A DNA stretch of 64,000 nucleotides from Natranaerobius trueperi (GTDB lineage Bacteria > Bacillota > Natranaerobiia > Natranaerobiales > Natranaerobiaceae): assembly GCF_002216005.1 (NCBI RefSeq), contig NZ_NIQC01000005.1, positions 47,349 through 111,348 on the forward strand. The letters run 5' to 3'. The position numbers and the translations under genes were made by a program. Below are positions 9,130-17,353 of the stretch, piece after piece. Below the pieces are notes generated by a model. The model worked only from the letters and a program-made list of their open reading frames with translations. It made no database searches and was not told the DNA's origin. Each line of letters begins with the position of its first letter. Position 1 is the stretch's first letter.

Positions 9130-9876
9130 TTTCGTGGTAGTTTAATTGATTTTGATATAAAAGACACAGGCACTATAATTTTAACATTTTTTCCTAAAGT
9201 GAATGGTTTGGTCACTATATCAAAAATTGGATATATATTATTATCTAACGTCCTTATACGAACATAAGTTTCATCTTCTACTCCAAAAGGTGCTTCAAAA
9301 TTTTCTCTAACTTCTTCTGGTAGTTCAAAAGTAACTACATTATCAACTGCTTGTTTCCATTCGGTAAATCTAGCAGCAGTTTCTTCACCTGGTACTGCCC
9401 CTTCATACAATGAAGCCTCCCACTGATCGGTAAATCCAAACTCGTTTTTACCTATCTTCAGTGATATAATAACTTTTGTAGCTACTTCTGGCGGTTCTTT
9501 TGGAACACACAGAACGTCTCCTGGGAAAATAACATTTGGATCTTCAATATGAAGGTTAGCATCTATTAAATCATTTAAATCCACTCTAAACATTTTCGCT
9601 ATATTAAACATCGTATCTCCTGGTTGGACTGTGTATCTGCCCTCAAATCCTTCTGGACATTGTTCTGGTACTCTTCCTTCTACCTTATCATCTGGCACAC
9701 ATAAAACATCTCCTGGTCTTAAATTATCAAAATCTGGTATATGATGATTAACATCTATTAAGGATTGAACCTTTACACCATATTCTCTCGCAATTGAAAA
9801 AAATAGTGTCATTTTCTTGAACAGTATATCTACCTTTATAGTCTTTTGGACAGCGATATGGCTTTCTTCCACGCAT
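9126..9876 (-). pseudogene. LysM-domain protein (two LysM repeats), frameshifted
   Basis: The product would be a protein of about 250 residues with two LysM modules, which bind peptidoglycan or spore cortex, followed by a C-terminal beta-rich domain of unknown function. The proper start is ATG 9876 after AAGGAGG, giving an N-terminus with KPYRCPKDYKGRYTVQ. The second module reads GRYTVQPGDTMFNIAKMF and each ends in GDVLCVP. The frame shifts in a run of seven A (9797-9803 on +) inside the first LysM; removing one base restores DTIFSIAREYG. It has no signal peptide, like spore proteins such as SafA. Everything else is intact, as with brnQ. Confidence 0.78.
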
Positions 9877-10034
9877 GTTATTCCTCCTTCAGTCTAACTT
9901 TAATAAATCTTATGTTATTAATTCAAAAAATGACAATGACTACTCTATAAAAGTGGATAAGAAATGATTAAAGGAAATTTATTTCCGGGGAAATGAATTT
10001 CCTTTACAAAAGTATTAAACTTTTCAAAACTAAA

Positions 10035-10076
10035 AAATAAACGGTGCAAACCTTTAAAGGTTCACACCGTTTATTT
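10035..10076 (-). terminator. Terminator of the D-proline reductase operon
   Basis: A long stem pairs AAATAAACGGTG (10035-10046) with CACCGTTTATTT (10065-10076), with an inner AACCTTTAAAGGTT hairpin. A T run follows on the minus strand. It lies just after the TSUP permease gene and closes the whole operon. Confidence 0.88.
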
Positions 10077-10109
10077 CAATCAATGAGACTAGATTTCTAA
10101 TATATAAAT

Positions 10110-11006
10110 TTACCATGTATCATCAGTAGGTGGTATATCCGGCTTATATTCTTCTTGTTCATTTCTAATACCATCACGTAACAGAATTATACCTGCATAT
10201 GTTACTATGACAAATACCAACCATGTCAGAATATAAATTGGCATCTCTGTTACCCAAAAAGCTGCTATGAATACTGCTGGAATTCCTGCTAATGTAAGTC
10301 CTACAGATGCTCTTAAATCTACTGCTCCTTTTTTTATAAATCTTACAGCAGCTCCGGGCATCAAATAAGCACATGAACCCATCATAATAGGGAAAGCAAC
10401 CACCGGATTCATACCTAGTGAGTAAACTAAAGCCATACAAGGTGCATACAAACCAATTCCTAAAGTCATTAATGCACCTAAAATGAAGTTAACTACCACA
10501 GCTACTATAAGCCTCCAACCACGTAAACCAATTGCATCTCCACCAACAGGCATTAATTCAACTTGACCTAAAAATACAAAAAGGGCTGTTACTAACAATG
10601 CTATTCCCATACCTAATTGTACCTTTTTCTCTGGCAACCCAGACACTATACCCGCTCCAATAACAGCACCAAATAAAGCTGCACCTATCATCAATACTAG
10701 TGTAAGTGGATCTACTTCGACTCTATCAATGAAAATAAAGAACATAAGGATTACAGTAGTTGTAAAACCAACATTAAGAGTTCCTGGGATTTTTTTGTCT
10801 CTTACTAGTTTAGCTCCCTTAAACCATGCTGTAGTAGGGGCAAAACAACCTATTCCGAGCGTATCAAAGAAATTAGTTACAAATCCTACGACACTTAAAT
10901 GGGCAAAGTTATCAAAGCTTGGTTTTTGATCTTTAATTGCTTTAATCCAGTGTACTAAAAACCAAATTGCCATTACACTTAAAACACCTAACAGAACAAT
11001 TTGCAT
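10110..11006 (-). CDS. TSUP (TauE/SafE) family permease, last gene of the prd operon
   Basis: A 298-residue integral membrane protein of the TauE/SafE (TSUP, COG0730) family with about 8-9 helices. Internal repeat-like segments include FDTLGIGCFAPTTAW and TLGIGLYAPCMALVYSLGMNP, the characteristic glycine-rich half-repeats of the family. TSUP proteins move small organic or inorganic anions such as sulfite, sulfoacetate or taurine-derived compounds. The gene begins 29 bases after prdF and the next terminator comes after it, so it is co-transcribed with D-proline reductase. A role in moving proline, 5-aminovalerate or a selenium/sulfur compound is plausible but only inferred from context. Confidence 0.82.
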   Translation of the reverse strand: MQIVLLGVLSVMAIWFLVHWIKAIKDQKPSFDNFAHLSVVGFVTNFFDTLGIGCFAPTTAWFKGAKLVRDKKIPGTLNVGFTTTVILMFFIFIDRVEVDPLTLVLMIGAALFGAVIGAGIVSGLPEKKVQLGMGIALLVTALFVFLGQVELMPVGGDAIGLRGWRLIVAVVVNFILGALMTLGIGLYAPCMALVYSLGMNPVVAFPIMMGSCAYLMPGAAVRFIKKGAVDLRASVGLTLAGIPAVFIAAFWVTEMPIYILTWLVFVIVTYAGIILLRDGIRNEQEEYKPDIPPTDDTW

Positions 11007-11035
11007 AATAGCTCACAACTCCTTTTGATAGGTTA

Positions 11036-12040
11036 CTATATTTCGAACCCATAAGCTAGTGGATCTTCTTTTTGAATAACAAACTTTTGTAGACCAGTTA
11101 TAAAAGCATTACCAGTAACTTTAGGAATAACTGCATTGTAATCTCCTACTGTTACTCCTTTAATTAATTCACCTATAAAACGAGTTCCCGTAATACTTTC
11201 ACTGACATATTTTTTACCTATATCTAATTGCCCTTTTCCAAATAGACTAGCCATTTTTGCCGAAAGTCCCGTTCCACAAGGAGACCTATCAATCTGTCCT
11301 TGACCAAAAACAACAACATTCTTAACATCTGCATCTGTATTAGGTTTCTTATCATATATTTCCACCAAGTCAACTGTTTTGATATTCGAAAGTTCAGGAT
11401 GTTTAATTTCTACTTGCTCATTAACTGCTTTTCTAATTTCTAGTCCTGTTTCAAGAATTTGTAAAGATTGGTCAACATCTATTTCAACCCCTAATTCATT
11501 TTTATCAACAAGAGCAAAATAACTGCCACCAAAACTTATATCTAAATTTATAGTCCCAATCCCTTTTACATCCACACTAACATTTTCCTTATATAGAAAT
11601 GATGGCACGTTTTCAATTGTTACTTCACCCACATAACCATTTTCTACTTTAACAAAGGCATTAATAAGCCCAGCAGGAGATTCTAAAGTAACTTTTGTAT
11701 ACGGCTCTGTAACAGGAACCATTCCCGTTTCAACTATCACTTTACTAGCCCCTATTGAACCGTGGCCACACATGTTTAAATATCCTCCACCATCCATAAA
11801 TATAATTCCAATATCTGCCTTACTATTTGTAGGCTCTAATAATATAGAGCCAAACATATCTCGGTGTCCTCTTGGTTCATACATTAAAGCTGTCCGTATA
11901 TTATCATAATTTTTCTCTAAATAATCTCTTTTTTCCACCATTGAGTTTCCTTTAATAGAAGGTAGACCACCAGTAACAACCCTAGTTGGTTCTCCCATAG
12001 TATGAGAATCCACTGCTGTTATCATTTGATCAAATTTCAT
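11036..12040 (-). CDS. prdF: Proline racemase
   Basis: A 334-residue PLP-independent proline racemase that interconverts L- and D-proline by a two-cysteine acid/base mechanism. The catalytic cysteines are visible as Cys91 in MCGHGSIG and Cys255 in DRSPCGTG. The N-terminal DSHTMGEPTRVV is also diagnostic. It supplies D-proline to the reductase encoded upstream in the same operon. The start is ATG after AGGAGGATGTAG. The close homolog 4-hydroxyproline 2-epimerase is an alternative, but the operon context and the two cysteines favour proline racemase. Confidence 0.93.
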   Translation of the reverse strand: MKFDQMITAVDSHTMGEPTRVVTGGLPSIKGNSMVEKRDYLEKNYDNIRTALMYEPRGHRDMFGSILLEPTNSKADIGIIFMDGGGYLNMCGHGSIGASKVIVETGMVPVTEPYTKVTLESPAGLINAFVKVENGYVGEVTIENVPSFLYKENVSVDVKGIGTINLDISFGGSYFALVDKNELGVEIDVDQSLQILETGLEIRKAVNEQVEIKHPELSNIKTVDLVEIYDKKPNTDADVKNVVVFGQGQIDRSPCGTGLSAKMASLFGKGQLDIGKKYVSESITGTRFIGELIKGVTVGDYNAVIPKVTGNAFITGLQKFVIQKEDPLAYGFEI

Positions 12041-12059
12041 CTACATCCTCCTTTTATTA

Positions 12060-12088
12060 GGTACCTTTCAGACTAACTGAAAGGTACC
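12060..12088 (-). other. Intercistronic 12-bp stem-loop between prdB and prdF
   Basis: GGTACCTTTCAG (12060-12071) and CTGAAAGGTACC (12077-12088) form a perfect stem with a 5-base loop. It lies in the 55-base gap between the prdB stop and the prdF start and is followed by TAATAAAAGGAGG rather than a T run. It is more likely an mRNA-processing or stability element than a terminator. Confidence 0.75.
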
Positions 12089-12095
12089 CATATAT

Positions 12096-12821
12096 TTATA
12101 CATCAGCTTTGTATTCATAAGGTAATTGTACTATCTGACTTGGTGTATCTAGCTCTTTCAAGTTTTTAAGTGCATCAAGTAAAATATTACGTTGCATTTC
12201 TTTGTCATTAGGTGCACCAGCGTTCGCCCCCATTGGAACCGCTGGAGCTACCGCTCTTGGGGTACCTTGTTGTCTAGCAACAGGAGGTAAAGCTGCTATA
12301 AGTATTGTAGGAATCTCAACTTCTTCAATTGCTCTCTGCACAATCACGGCAGAGCGGTGACATGTACCTCATCCAGCAGTAAGTACAGCAATATCTGCTC
12401 CATCATCTTTTAGTGTTTGAGCAATTTCTGGACCAGTATATTCCTTAAACTTAGTCTGGTCACCTCCACCACCCATAAAACCAATATGGTGTTTTGAAAG
12501 TCCTCCAAGAGTACCTTCATCAACAAGCTCATTAACTCGTTCTATTGGAAACATACAGTTAATATCTTTATTTACATCGGCTTGATCATATCCACCATGA
12601 GTAACCATTAAATCATCAGGACTACTTTTTGAAGAGATTTTCCTAAATGTTGAATCACCAGCTAGATTGAATCTATCTTGAGTTTTTTCATGTACCCCCG
12701 CAGCAGTTACTAATGCTATTTTTGCGTCATTTAGATCAAAATCTACTTCAGTCCAGATAGGAGACGGCATTAAGGGAACATATATTTCAGACTTTAATCC
12801 CTTGTAAGTCGTTAGGCTCAT
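12096..12821 (-). CDS. prdB: D-proline reductase subunit PrdB, selenoprotein (in-frame UGA = Sec151)
   Basis: This is the selenocysteine-containing subunit of D-proline reductase, which with PrdA reductively opens D-proline to 5-aminovalerate. The frame contains one in-frame TGA at 12369-12371. Reading it as selenocysteine gives a continuous 241-residue protein with VLTAG-Sec-GTCHRSAVIV at the active site, the motif expected for PrdB. Both sides match the family, including FMGGGGDQTKFKEYTGPEIA before and AVPMGANAGAPNDKEMQRN after. A small stem-loop follows the UGA. The ATG start overlaps the upstream stop as ATGA, and its Shine-Dalgarno lies within the end of the upstream gene. Confidence 0.95.
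12334..12354 (-). promoter_or_regulatory. Candidate bacterial SECIS hairpin of prdB
   Basis: On the minus strand, 14 bases after the UGA, CTCTGC (12349-12354 on +) pairs with GCAGAG (12334-12339), enclosing the 9-base loop CGTGATTGT. Size, distance and a GU-containing apical loop are as expected for a bacterial SECIS element read by SelB. No sel genes are in the window. Confidence 0.7.
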
Positions 12822-13024
12822 ATCTCTTTTCCTCCTTTTACAATGATTGGTGAAATTTTAAGCTCCACCATATCACCTATTTGTATACTTTTATCGGATA
12901 CAAGTAGTCTGATAGGAACATAAATTCTTCCCATCCTACCATCTAATTCAACTTCACATGAACCAGAATCTACTTTCGTGACTGTTCCTTTAAAATAATA
13001 TAATCCGTAGTTATCAAGTATCAC
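12818..13024 (-). CDS. Small conserved protein of the prd operon (CBO2463/CBO2479-domain type)
   Basis: A 68-residue protein located between prdA and prdB, as the small uncharacterised gene is in other clostridial D-proline reductase operons. It looks like a small beta-barrel (KGTVTKVDSGSCEVELDGRMGRIYVP, shown in part) with one cysteine. I believe it matches the small CBO2463/CBO2479-type family but cannot verify that here. The start is taken as GTG 13024, about six bases after AGGAAG; GTG 13030 is the alternative. Its last codons include GGA GGA, which provides the ribosome binding site for prdB. A role in reductase assembly or maturation is only inferred from position. Confidence 0.7.
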   Translation of the reverse strand: MILDNYGLYYFKGTVTKVDSGSCEVELDGRMGRIYVPIRLLVSDKSIQIGDMVELKISPIIVKGGKEI

Positions 13025-13033
13025 AATCACTTC

Positions 13034-14809
13034 CTAGTCTCGAACAATTTCTTGATTACTATCTATAATCTCTTGACTCCATGATTTACTTGGCTTTTCA
13101 ATCTCTTCACCAGCTATCTTGTTTTTAAGCATAGCTATAGCTCTTTTAGCATCTTCTTTAATTACACAATTTTCTTGTAAGATTTCTGTCTCAACTCCAT
13201 CCTTTGATTTATTTAAGTCAACCATAGCATCCATATATTTGTTACCCACGATTAAAGCCCCTTGTTCAGCTGCAAATGTCATACCTACAACCGATGTTTT
13301 GGTTTTACCAACCTCTTCTATATGGCTTGCAAAGTCTATATGATTATTTCCAAACCCTTCTGTGATAACTATTGCTCCATCTAGATCTAATGACTCTGCT
13401 AGTCTTCCGAGTCGTTTAGATACATAAAACTTTTGATCATTTTCTTGTGGTGACCCTATAAAACATACACCACATAGATCTAATTCCGACTCTTTAGCTA
13501 ACAGGTCTACTAAAGGTTCATTGAAATAATGTAAAGTGGTTTCTTTTGAAGCAGGTCCTATACAAGTCATAGCTCTAATGGCTCCATCTCTTACTTCATT
13601 TGGGGTTATAAGAGTAGGAATATTACCAAGGTCTACATTATTGAATCCTCCAATAACACCACACGGTTCTTTAGGTAGAATAAGATTATCGTGCATTGCT
13701 CCCTGTCCCATGATCTCTTTTACTAAAAGAATCTTCGGTCTACCTTTTCTGCGAGTATCTTTATAAATTGTTTTAGTATTGGCTTTAGATTCTTCTAATT
13801 TTTTAAGTTCTTCTCTAATGCTTTGAATTATTACATCACAAGCATCATGAGCCGCAAAAGGTCCAGGTCGCTCCATAGAGCTTCCGTCTTTAATGGTTAC
13901 ATCTACTTTAATTATGTAATCATCTTTATTTGGCGCACCAGGCCTATCAAACTTTACATTTTTTTCTAATGTGCCTTCTGAACTACCAAATTCGCCAATT
14001 TGACTACCATTTTTCTCGGTTCCAGTCAAGATAACCGACACACCGTCTAAATGATAAGTTATTCCTTCACCTAAGTCTCCTTCTTTTTTAGTAGCTACAG
14101 GTAGCACATCCATAATAGTGTTAACCTCAACATCAAAGTTACCTGGTTCTATAATATCTAACTCTACATCAACTACTAAATCATTTTTCTTGATAGCTTT
14201 ATCTTTCAAACCTTTTTCTAATAAAAGTTTATCATTTTCGATTTTTGTTTCATCTGATAAGTTAACCTTATTAATTTTAAAACTTTTAATAGCTAATTCT
14301 CTTTTAATTTCTTCTTCTGTTTTTTTATCAGTTGATTCATCTTTACTAATTATTTCATTTGTCTCATTTTGTATGTTTTTATCTGTAGTAACAGTAGGTG
14401 CACTTTTACCACATGAAATTGGAATTTGTAGGTCTATCCCTTTACCTTCGTCAATCTTTATTTTCACAATTCCATCATTCGCACCTTGTGAGTGTTTAAC
14501 TGTGTTTGTTTCGGGAATTTTTTCCTGTGTGTCTTCTTTACTTTCTTTTTTACTGACCACATCTACATCTACCATTTCTGAATTAAGTGGAGTTAGTGCA
14601 TCTGCCGAAACCTTTAACTCATTATCTAATACATCTCCTATAGTTAAAACATCATCTCCTAATTCTAATAGCCCAGAGTCTTCTAAGTCACCAAAAATAT
14701 TCGGATCTTCTAGATCCTCAGGAGCAATTTTCTTACCTTCTTCTGTTTTACAGCAAACAACCGCTGGTTCATCTTTTAACTGTTCAGCTTGTTCTCTAGA
14801 AATTGCCAT
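13034..14809 (-). CDS. prdA: D-proline reductase proprotein PrdA
   Basis: The 591-residue precursor of the pyruvoyl-containing subunits of D-proline reductase. The family is cleaved at a Thr-Cys bond, turning the cysteine into a pyruvoyl group that binds the substrate. The matching site is Thr415-Cys416 in AIRAMTCIGPASKETTLHYF. A cysteine-rich start (AVVCCKTEEGKK) and a charged, low-complexity stretch at residues 85-205 precede the catalytic part. Cys-containing SELDLCGVCFIGSPQ lies after the cleavage site. The start is ATG six bases after GGGGGG and 19 bases after prdC. No in-frame UGA is present. Confidence 0.93.
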   Translation of the reverse strand: MAISREQAEQLKDEPAVVCCKTEEGKKIAPEDLEDPNIFGDLEDSGLLELGDDVLTIGDVLDNELKVSADALTPLNSEMVDVDVVSKKESKEDTQEKIPETNTVKHSQGANDGIVKIKIDEGKGIDLQIPISCGKSAPTVTTDKNIQNETNEIISKDESTDKKTEEEIKRELAIKSFKINKVNLSDETKIENDKLLLEKGLKDKAIKKNDLVVDVELDIIEPGNFDVEVNTIMDVLPVATKKEGDLGEGITYHLDGVSVILTGTEKNGSQIGEFGSSEGTLEKNVKFDRPGAPNKDDYIIKVDVTIKDGSSMERPGPFAAHDACDVIIQSIREELKKLEESKANTKTIYKDTRRKGRPKILLVKEIMGQGAMHDNLILPKEPCGVIGGFNNVDLGNIPTLITPNEVRDGAIRAMTCIGPASKETTLHYFNEPLVDLLAKESELDLCGVCFIGSPQENDQKFYVSKRLGRLAESLDLDGAIVITEGFGNNHIDFASHIEEVGKTKTSVVGMTFAAEQGALIVGNKYMDAMVDLNKSKDGVETEILQENCVIKEDAKRAIAMLKNKIAGEEIEKPSKSWSQEIIDSNQEIVRD

Positions 14810-14828
14810 ATTGAACCCCCCATTTACG

Positions 14829-16157
14829 TTATTCTTTTAATTTTCTAACAAGTCTGTCACCCATAGTTCTATTTACATGATCAGTTGAGTGAAAAACACC
14901 TAATTTCAGTTTAGGTGCAACACCCATAACTGTATTTGTACAATCTGCACAAGTACCTGTTATTACTGCATCTGCTTTATTCTTCTTTAGATTTAGTATT
15001 TTTTCAGCCTGCCCTGGGCATTCACCTGGATTAGTACACTTTAAATTGCCATTTTTCATCTCAACCGCCTGTTTACACTTTTCAGTACCAACAACTTCTG
15101 CACCCATTTTTTCGGCTAACTCAGTTAGTCTCTCTCCTTGGCCTCCACAGCCACATTCTAAAAGACCAACTTTCATTTTTTCTCTATTTGGAAGGGGTAA
15201 TGTAACTATTACACCTCCTGTTGTTTTATTCACTGGAGTTTCTAAAGTGACATTTTGACCAGTAAAAGGACCACCCATTATTATTTCACCAACAGAATTC
15301 GAAAGACCACCACTTTCCTCGATTAACTCTTCTATTGTAGTTCCTAATGGTACATCGAACAAAGGTTTTTGAGTACGTCCTTCACCAATTCTTCCTACTA
15401 AAGTTATATCTTTCGCAACTACTGGAGTTCTATCAACTATTGCTCTCTTAACATTTAAAAGTGTTTCGATATTAAGAACTACAGTATTTGCCTCTAAAGG
15501 TAACTCATCTGGTTCTAATAATTTACCTAACACTTCTCTTATGATCGCTCGTTCTTCCCCCATGGGGTATATGTCTTTAACTGTTTTTACTTCAATCTTT
15601 TCTTCATCTTTTAATTTATTAGTTAATACATCAACAACTTTTTTTTCCTTTTCTTTCACAACTATATAAGCTTTATTTGCATTAACTAATGACATAGCTG
15701 TTTTAATCCCGGTAATAATATCTTCTGGGTTTTTCTTCATTCTTTCTTTGTTATGAAGTAGATATGGTTCACATTCCACTCCGTTTGCAATCACAATACC
15801 TTCCCCACCTAAATCTAAGTCAAGCTTTTTGTATGTCGGAAAACCAGCTCCCCCAGAACCTACCACTCCTGCAGCTTTTATCAACGAAAGAGAGTCATCC
15901 TCGTCAAGCTTTAATATGTCTTTTTCACTTTCTGGAGACATTTCTTGTATCGGTAAGCCATCTTTATCTAATGGTTTTATAAATATAGCTTCATTTGTAA
16001 CATCTTTAACTTTTCCTTCTATTGATGAATGGTAGATTGACCCTAAAGCATCTTCTTCGCTCTTTGCTATTACCTGCCCTGTTTCTACCGTTTCTCCAAT
16101 TTCAACTAAAGGTTCTGCAGGTTCTCCTATGTGATTCATTAAGGTTATTTTTTTCAA
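14829..16157 (-). CDS. prdC: PrdC, RnfC-like electron-transfer protein for D-proline reductase
   Basis: A 442-residue protein related to the RnfC/NqrA family that delivers electrons to D-proline reductase. The N-terminus resembles a lipoyl-like swivelling domain (IGEPAEPLVEIGETVETGQV). It is followed by the RnfC-type glycine motif GVVGSGGAGFPTYKKL near residues 95-110. The C-terminal part is rich in cysteines (LLECGCGGQGERL, KCTNPGECPGQAEKI, GTCADCTNTVMG), presumably redox or Fe-S sites. Some clostridial PrdC proteins are selenoproteins; this frame is uninterrupted and uses cysteine. The start is TTG after GGGGGTG. It is the first gene of the operon. Confidence 0.88.
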   Translation of the reverse strand: MKKITLMNHIGEPAEPLVEIGETVETGQVIAKSEEDALGSIYHSSIEGKVKDVTNEAIFIKPLDKDGLPIQEMSPESEKDILKLDEDDSLSLIKAAGVVGSGGAGFPTYKKLDLDLGGEGIVIANGVECEPYLLHNKERMKKNPEDIITGIKTAMSLVNANKAYIVVKEKEKKVVDVLTNKLKDEEKIEVKTVKDIYPMGEERAIIREVLGKLLEPDELPLEANTVVLNIETLLNVKRAIVDRTPVVAKDITLVGRIGEGRTQKPLFDVPLGTTIEELIEESGGLSNSVGEIIMGGPFTGQNVTLETPVNKTTGGVIVTLPLPNREKMKVGLLECGCGGQGERLTELAEKMGAEVVGTEKCKQAVEMKNGNLKCTNPGECPGQAEKILNLKKNKADAVITGTCADCTNTVMGVAPKLKLGVFHSTDHVNRTMGDRLVRKLKE

Positions 16158-16369
16158 TAATTCACCCCCTTGTTTTTAATTATAGTTTGATAGTATTTAA
16201 AGATCTTTATACTTTTGGTAATAAGTTTCAAAATAAGGGTAATTAAGGTTTTTGATGTATCAAAAGTATAATTCTGTTTAACTCTTTGATAATAAAAAAT
16301 AGTTTATATTTGATTAGTAAAATAGCATCATCCTAGTTTATTTATGTGTTATTTCATTTTTTATATACA
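16158..16369 (-). promoter_or_regulatory. Upstream regulatory region of the prd operon with inverted repeats
   Basis: This gap must hold the prd promoter. Two things stand out: an 11-bp inverted repeat, TTATACTTTTG (16207-16217) and CAAAAGTATAA (16261-16271), and a palindrome TTTTGAT-GT-ATCAAAA (16250-16265) abutting the second arm. They look like operator sites. I saw no convincing sigma-54 (-24/-12) or sigma-A promoter, and no PrdR gene is in the window. Confidence 0.5.
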
Positions 16370-16391
16370 AAAAAAAGACTCAAAGAGTCTT
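16370..16391 (-). terminator. Second terminator downstream of nadC
   Basis: AAGACTC (16375-16381) pairs with GAGTCTT (16385-16391) and is followed on the minus strand by eight T. With the hairpin at 16489-16512 it forms a tandem barrier between the nad and prd operons. Confidence 0.7.
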
Positions 16392-16488
16392 CTCAAGTTC
16401 TTGTTATTTATCCCATAATAACTATCGGTTCAAGTTATATGTAGATCTCATTTAACATCAGTTCTTTAAAGTATTATTTGTTTCAAAA

Positions 16489-16512
16489 CAAAAAAGCCCT
16501 TTAAAGGGCTTT
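16489..16512 (-). terminator. Terminator of the nad operon
   Basis: AAAGCCCTTTAAAGGGCTTT (16493-16512) is a perfect palindrome followed by a T run on the minus strand. It overlaps the nadC stop codon. Confidence 0.8.
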
Positions 16513-17353
16513 AAAAATTTAAACTTAAATCTAAACTTGTAGCTGAATGTGTGATACTTCCGATCGAAATAAAATCTACACCAGTAGAAGCTACATCTAT
16601 AATATTATCTTTTGTTATATTACCCGATGCCTCTAGTAGAACTTTATTTGAAAGAAGTCTCACACATTTTGTAAGGTCTTCTATTGTCATATTATCTAAT
16701 AAAATAATATCTGCACCATTTTGATAAGCTTCTTTTGCTTCTTGTAAGTTAGTAGTTTCTACAGAAACCTTAACCATTGGACCAACATTTGTTTTGACTC
16801 TTTTCAAGGCTTCAGTTATAGAGCCTGCTACTTTCTTATGATTATCTTTTATAATTACAGCATCGTTAAGGCCCATCCTATGGTTAAGTCCTCCACCCAT
16901 TCTAACTGCATACTTTTCAAGAGGTCGTATACCTGGTGTAGTCTTTCTAGTATCTAAAATATCACAAGAGTAATTAGAAATTAGTTCAACAAGTTCGTTT
17001 GTTTTAGTAGCTATTCCTGAAAGACGTTGATAAAAATTAAGAGCTAAACGTTCTCCCATTAAAATTTGTGCAAGTGGCCCCGAAATTTCCATTACAGGCT
17101 CTCCATAAGCTACGTTTTGTCCATCTTTTATTAATTCTTTACACTCAATTTCACAAGAAATATTTTTAAAGACCCGCTCCACTACAAAACTACCAGCTAA
17201 AACTCCTGATTCTTTAGTAATCATTATTGCTTTCCCAAAAATATCTTGGGAACCTAGTATTGAACTAGTAGTTAAGTCTAAACCACTCCCTAGGTCTTCA
17301 TTTAAAGCATTTTTAATTATCTGATCTAGCCAGTCTTTGTAAATCATTGTCAT
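16511..17353 (-). CDS. nadC: Nicotinate-nucleotide diphosphorylase (quinolinate phosphoribosyltransferase)
   Basis: A 280-residue NadC, which converts quinolinate and PRPP to nicotinate mononucleotide, CO2 and pyrophosphate, the third step of de novo NAD synthesis. Typical segments are NEDLGSGLDLTTSS at the N-terminus, LDTRKTTPGIRPLEKYAVRMGGG in the middle (shown by its key residues) and ADIILLDNM plus LEASGNIT near the end. The length is normal. The start is ATG seven bases after AAAGGATGG and lies 41 bases inside nadB, so translation is coupled. Confidence 0.95.
   Translation of the reverse strand: MTMIYKDWLDQIIKNALNEDLGSGLDLTTSSILGSQDIFGKAIMITKESGVLAGSFVVERVFKNISCEIECKELIKDGQNVAYGEPVMEISGPLAQILMGERLALNFYQRLSGIATKTNELVELISNYSCDILDTRKTTPGIRPLEKYAVRMGGGLNHRMGLNDAVIIKDNHKKVAGSITEALKRVKTNVGPMVKVSVETTNLQEAKEAYQNGADIILLDNMTIEDLTKCVRLLSNKVLLEASGNITKDNIIDVASTGVDFISIGSITHSATSLDLSLNF

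Noticed and set aside
12096..12347. Separate short gene starting at the GTG after the prdB UGA
   Set aside because: It is the C-terminal part of PrdB; reading TGA as selenocysteine joins it in frame with the family's active-site motif.
14118..14840. Open frame of 240 codons on the + strand opposite prdA
   Set aside because: It has Ser/Thr/Leu-rich, low-information sequence, no ribosome binding site, and lies fully antisense to the well-supported prdA.
15764..16246. Several overlapping + strand frames opposite prdC
   Set aside because: Shadows of prdC with no start signals and no family resemblance.
16158..16400. Sigma-54 promoter before prdC
   Set aside because: No TGGCAC-N5-TTGC pair was found, although PrdR control would predict it.
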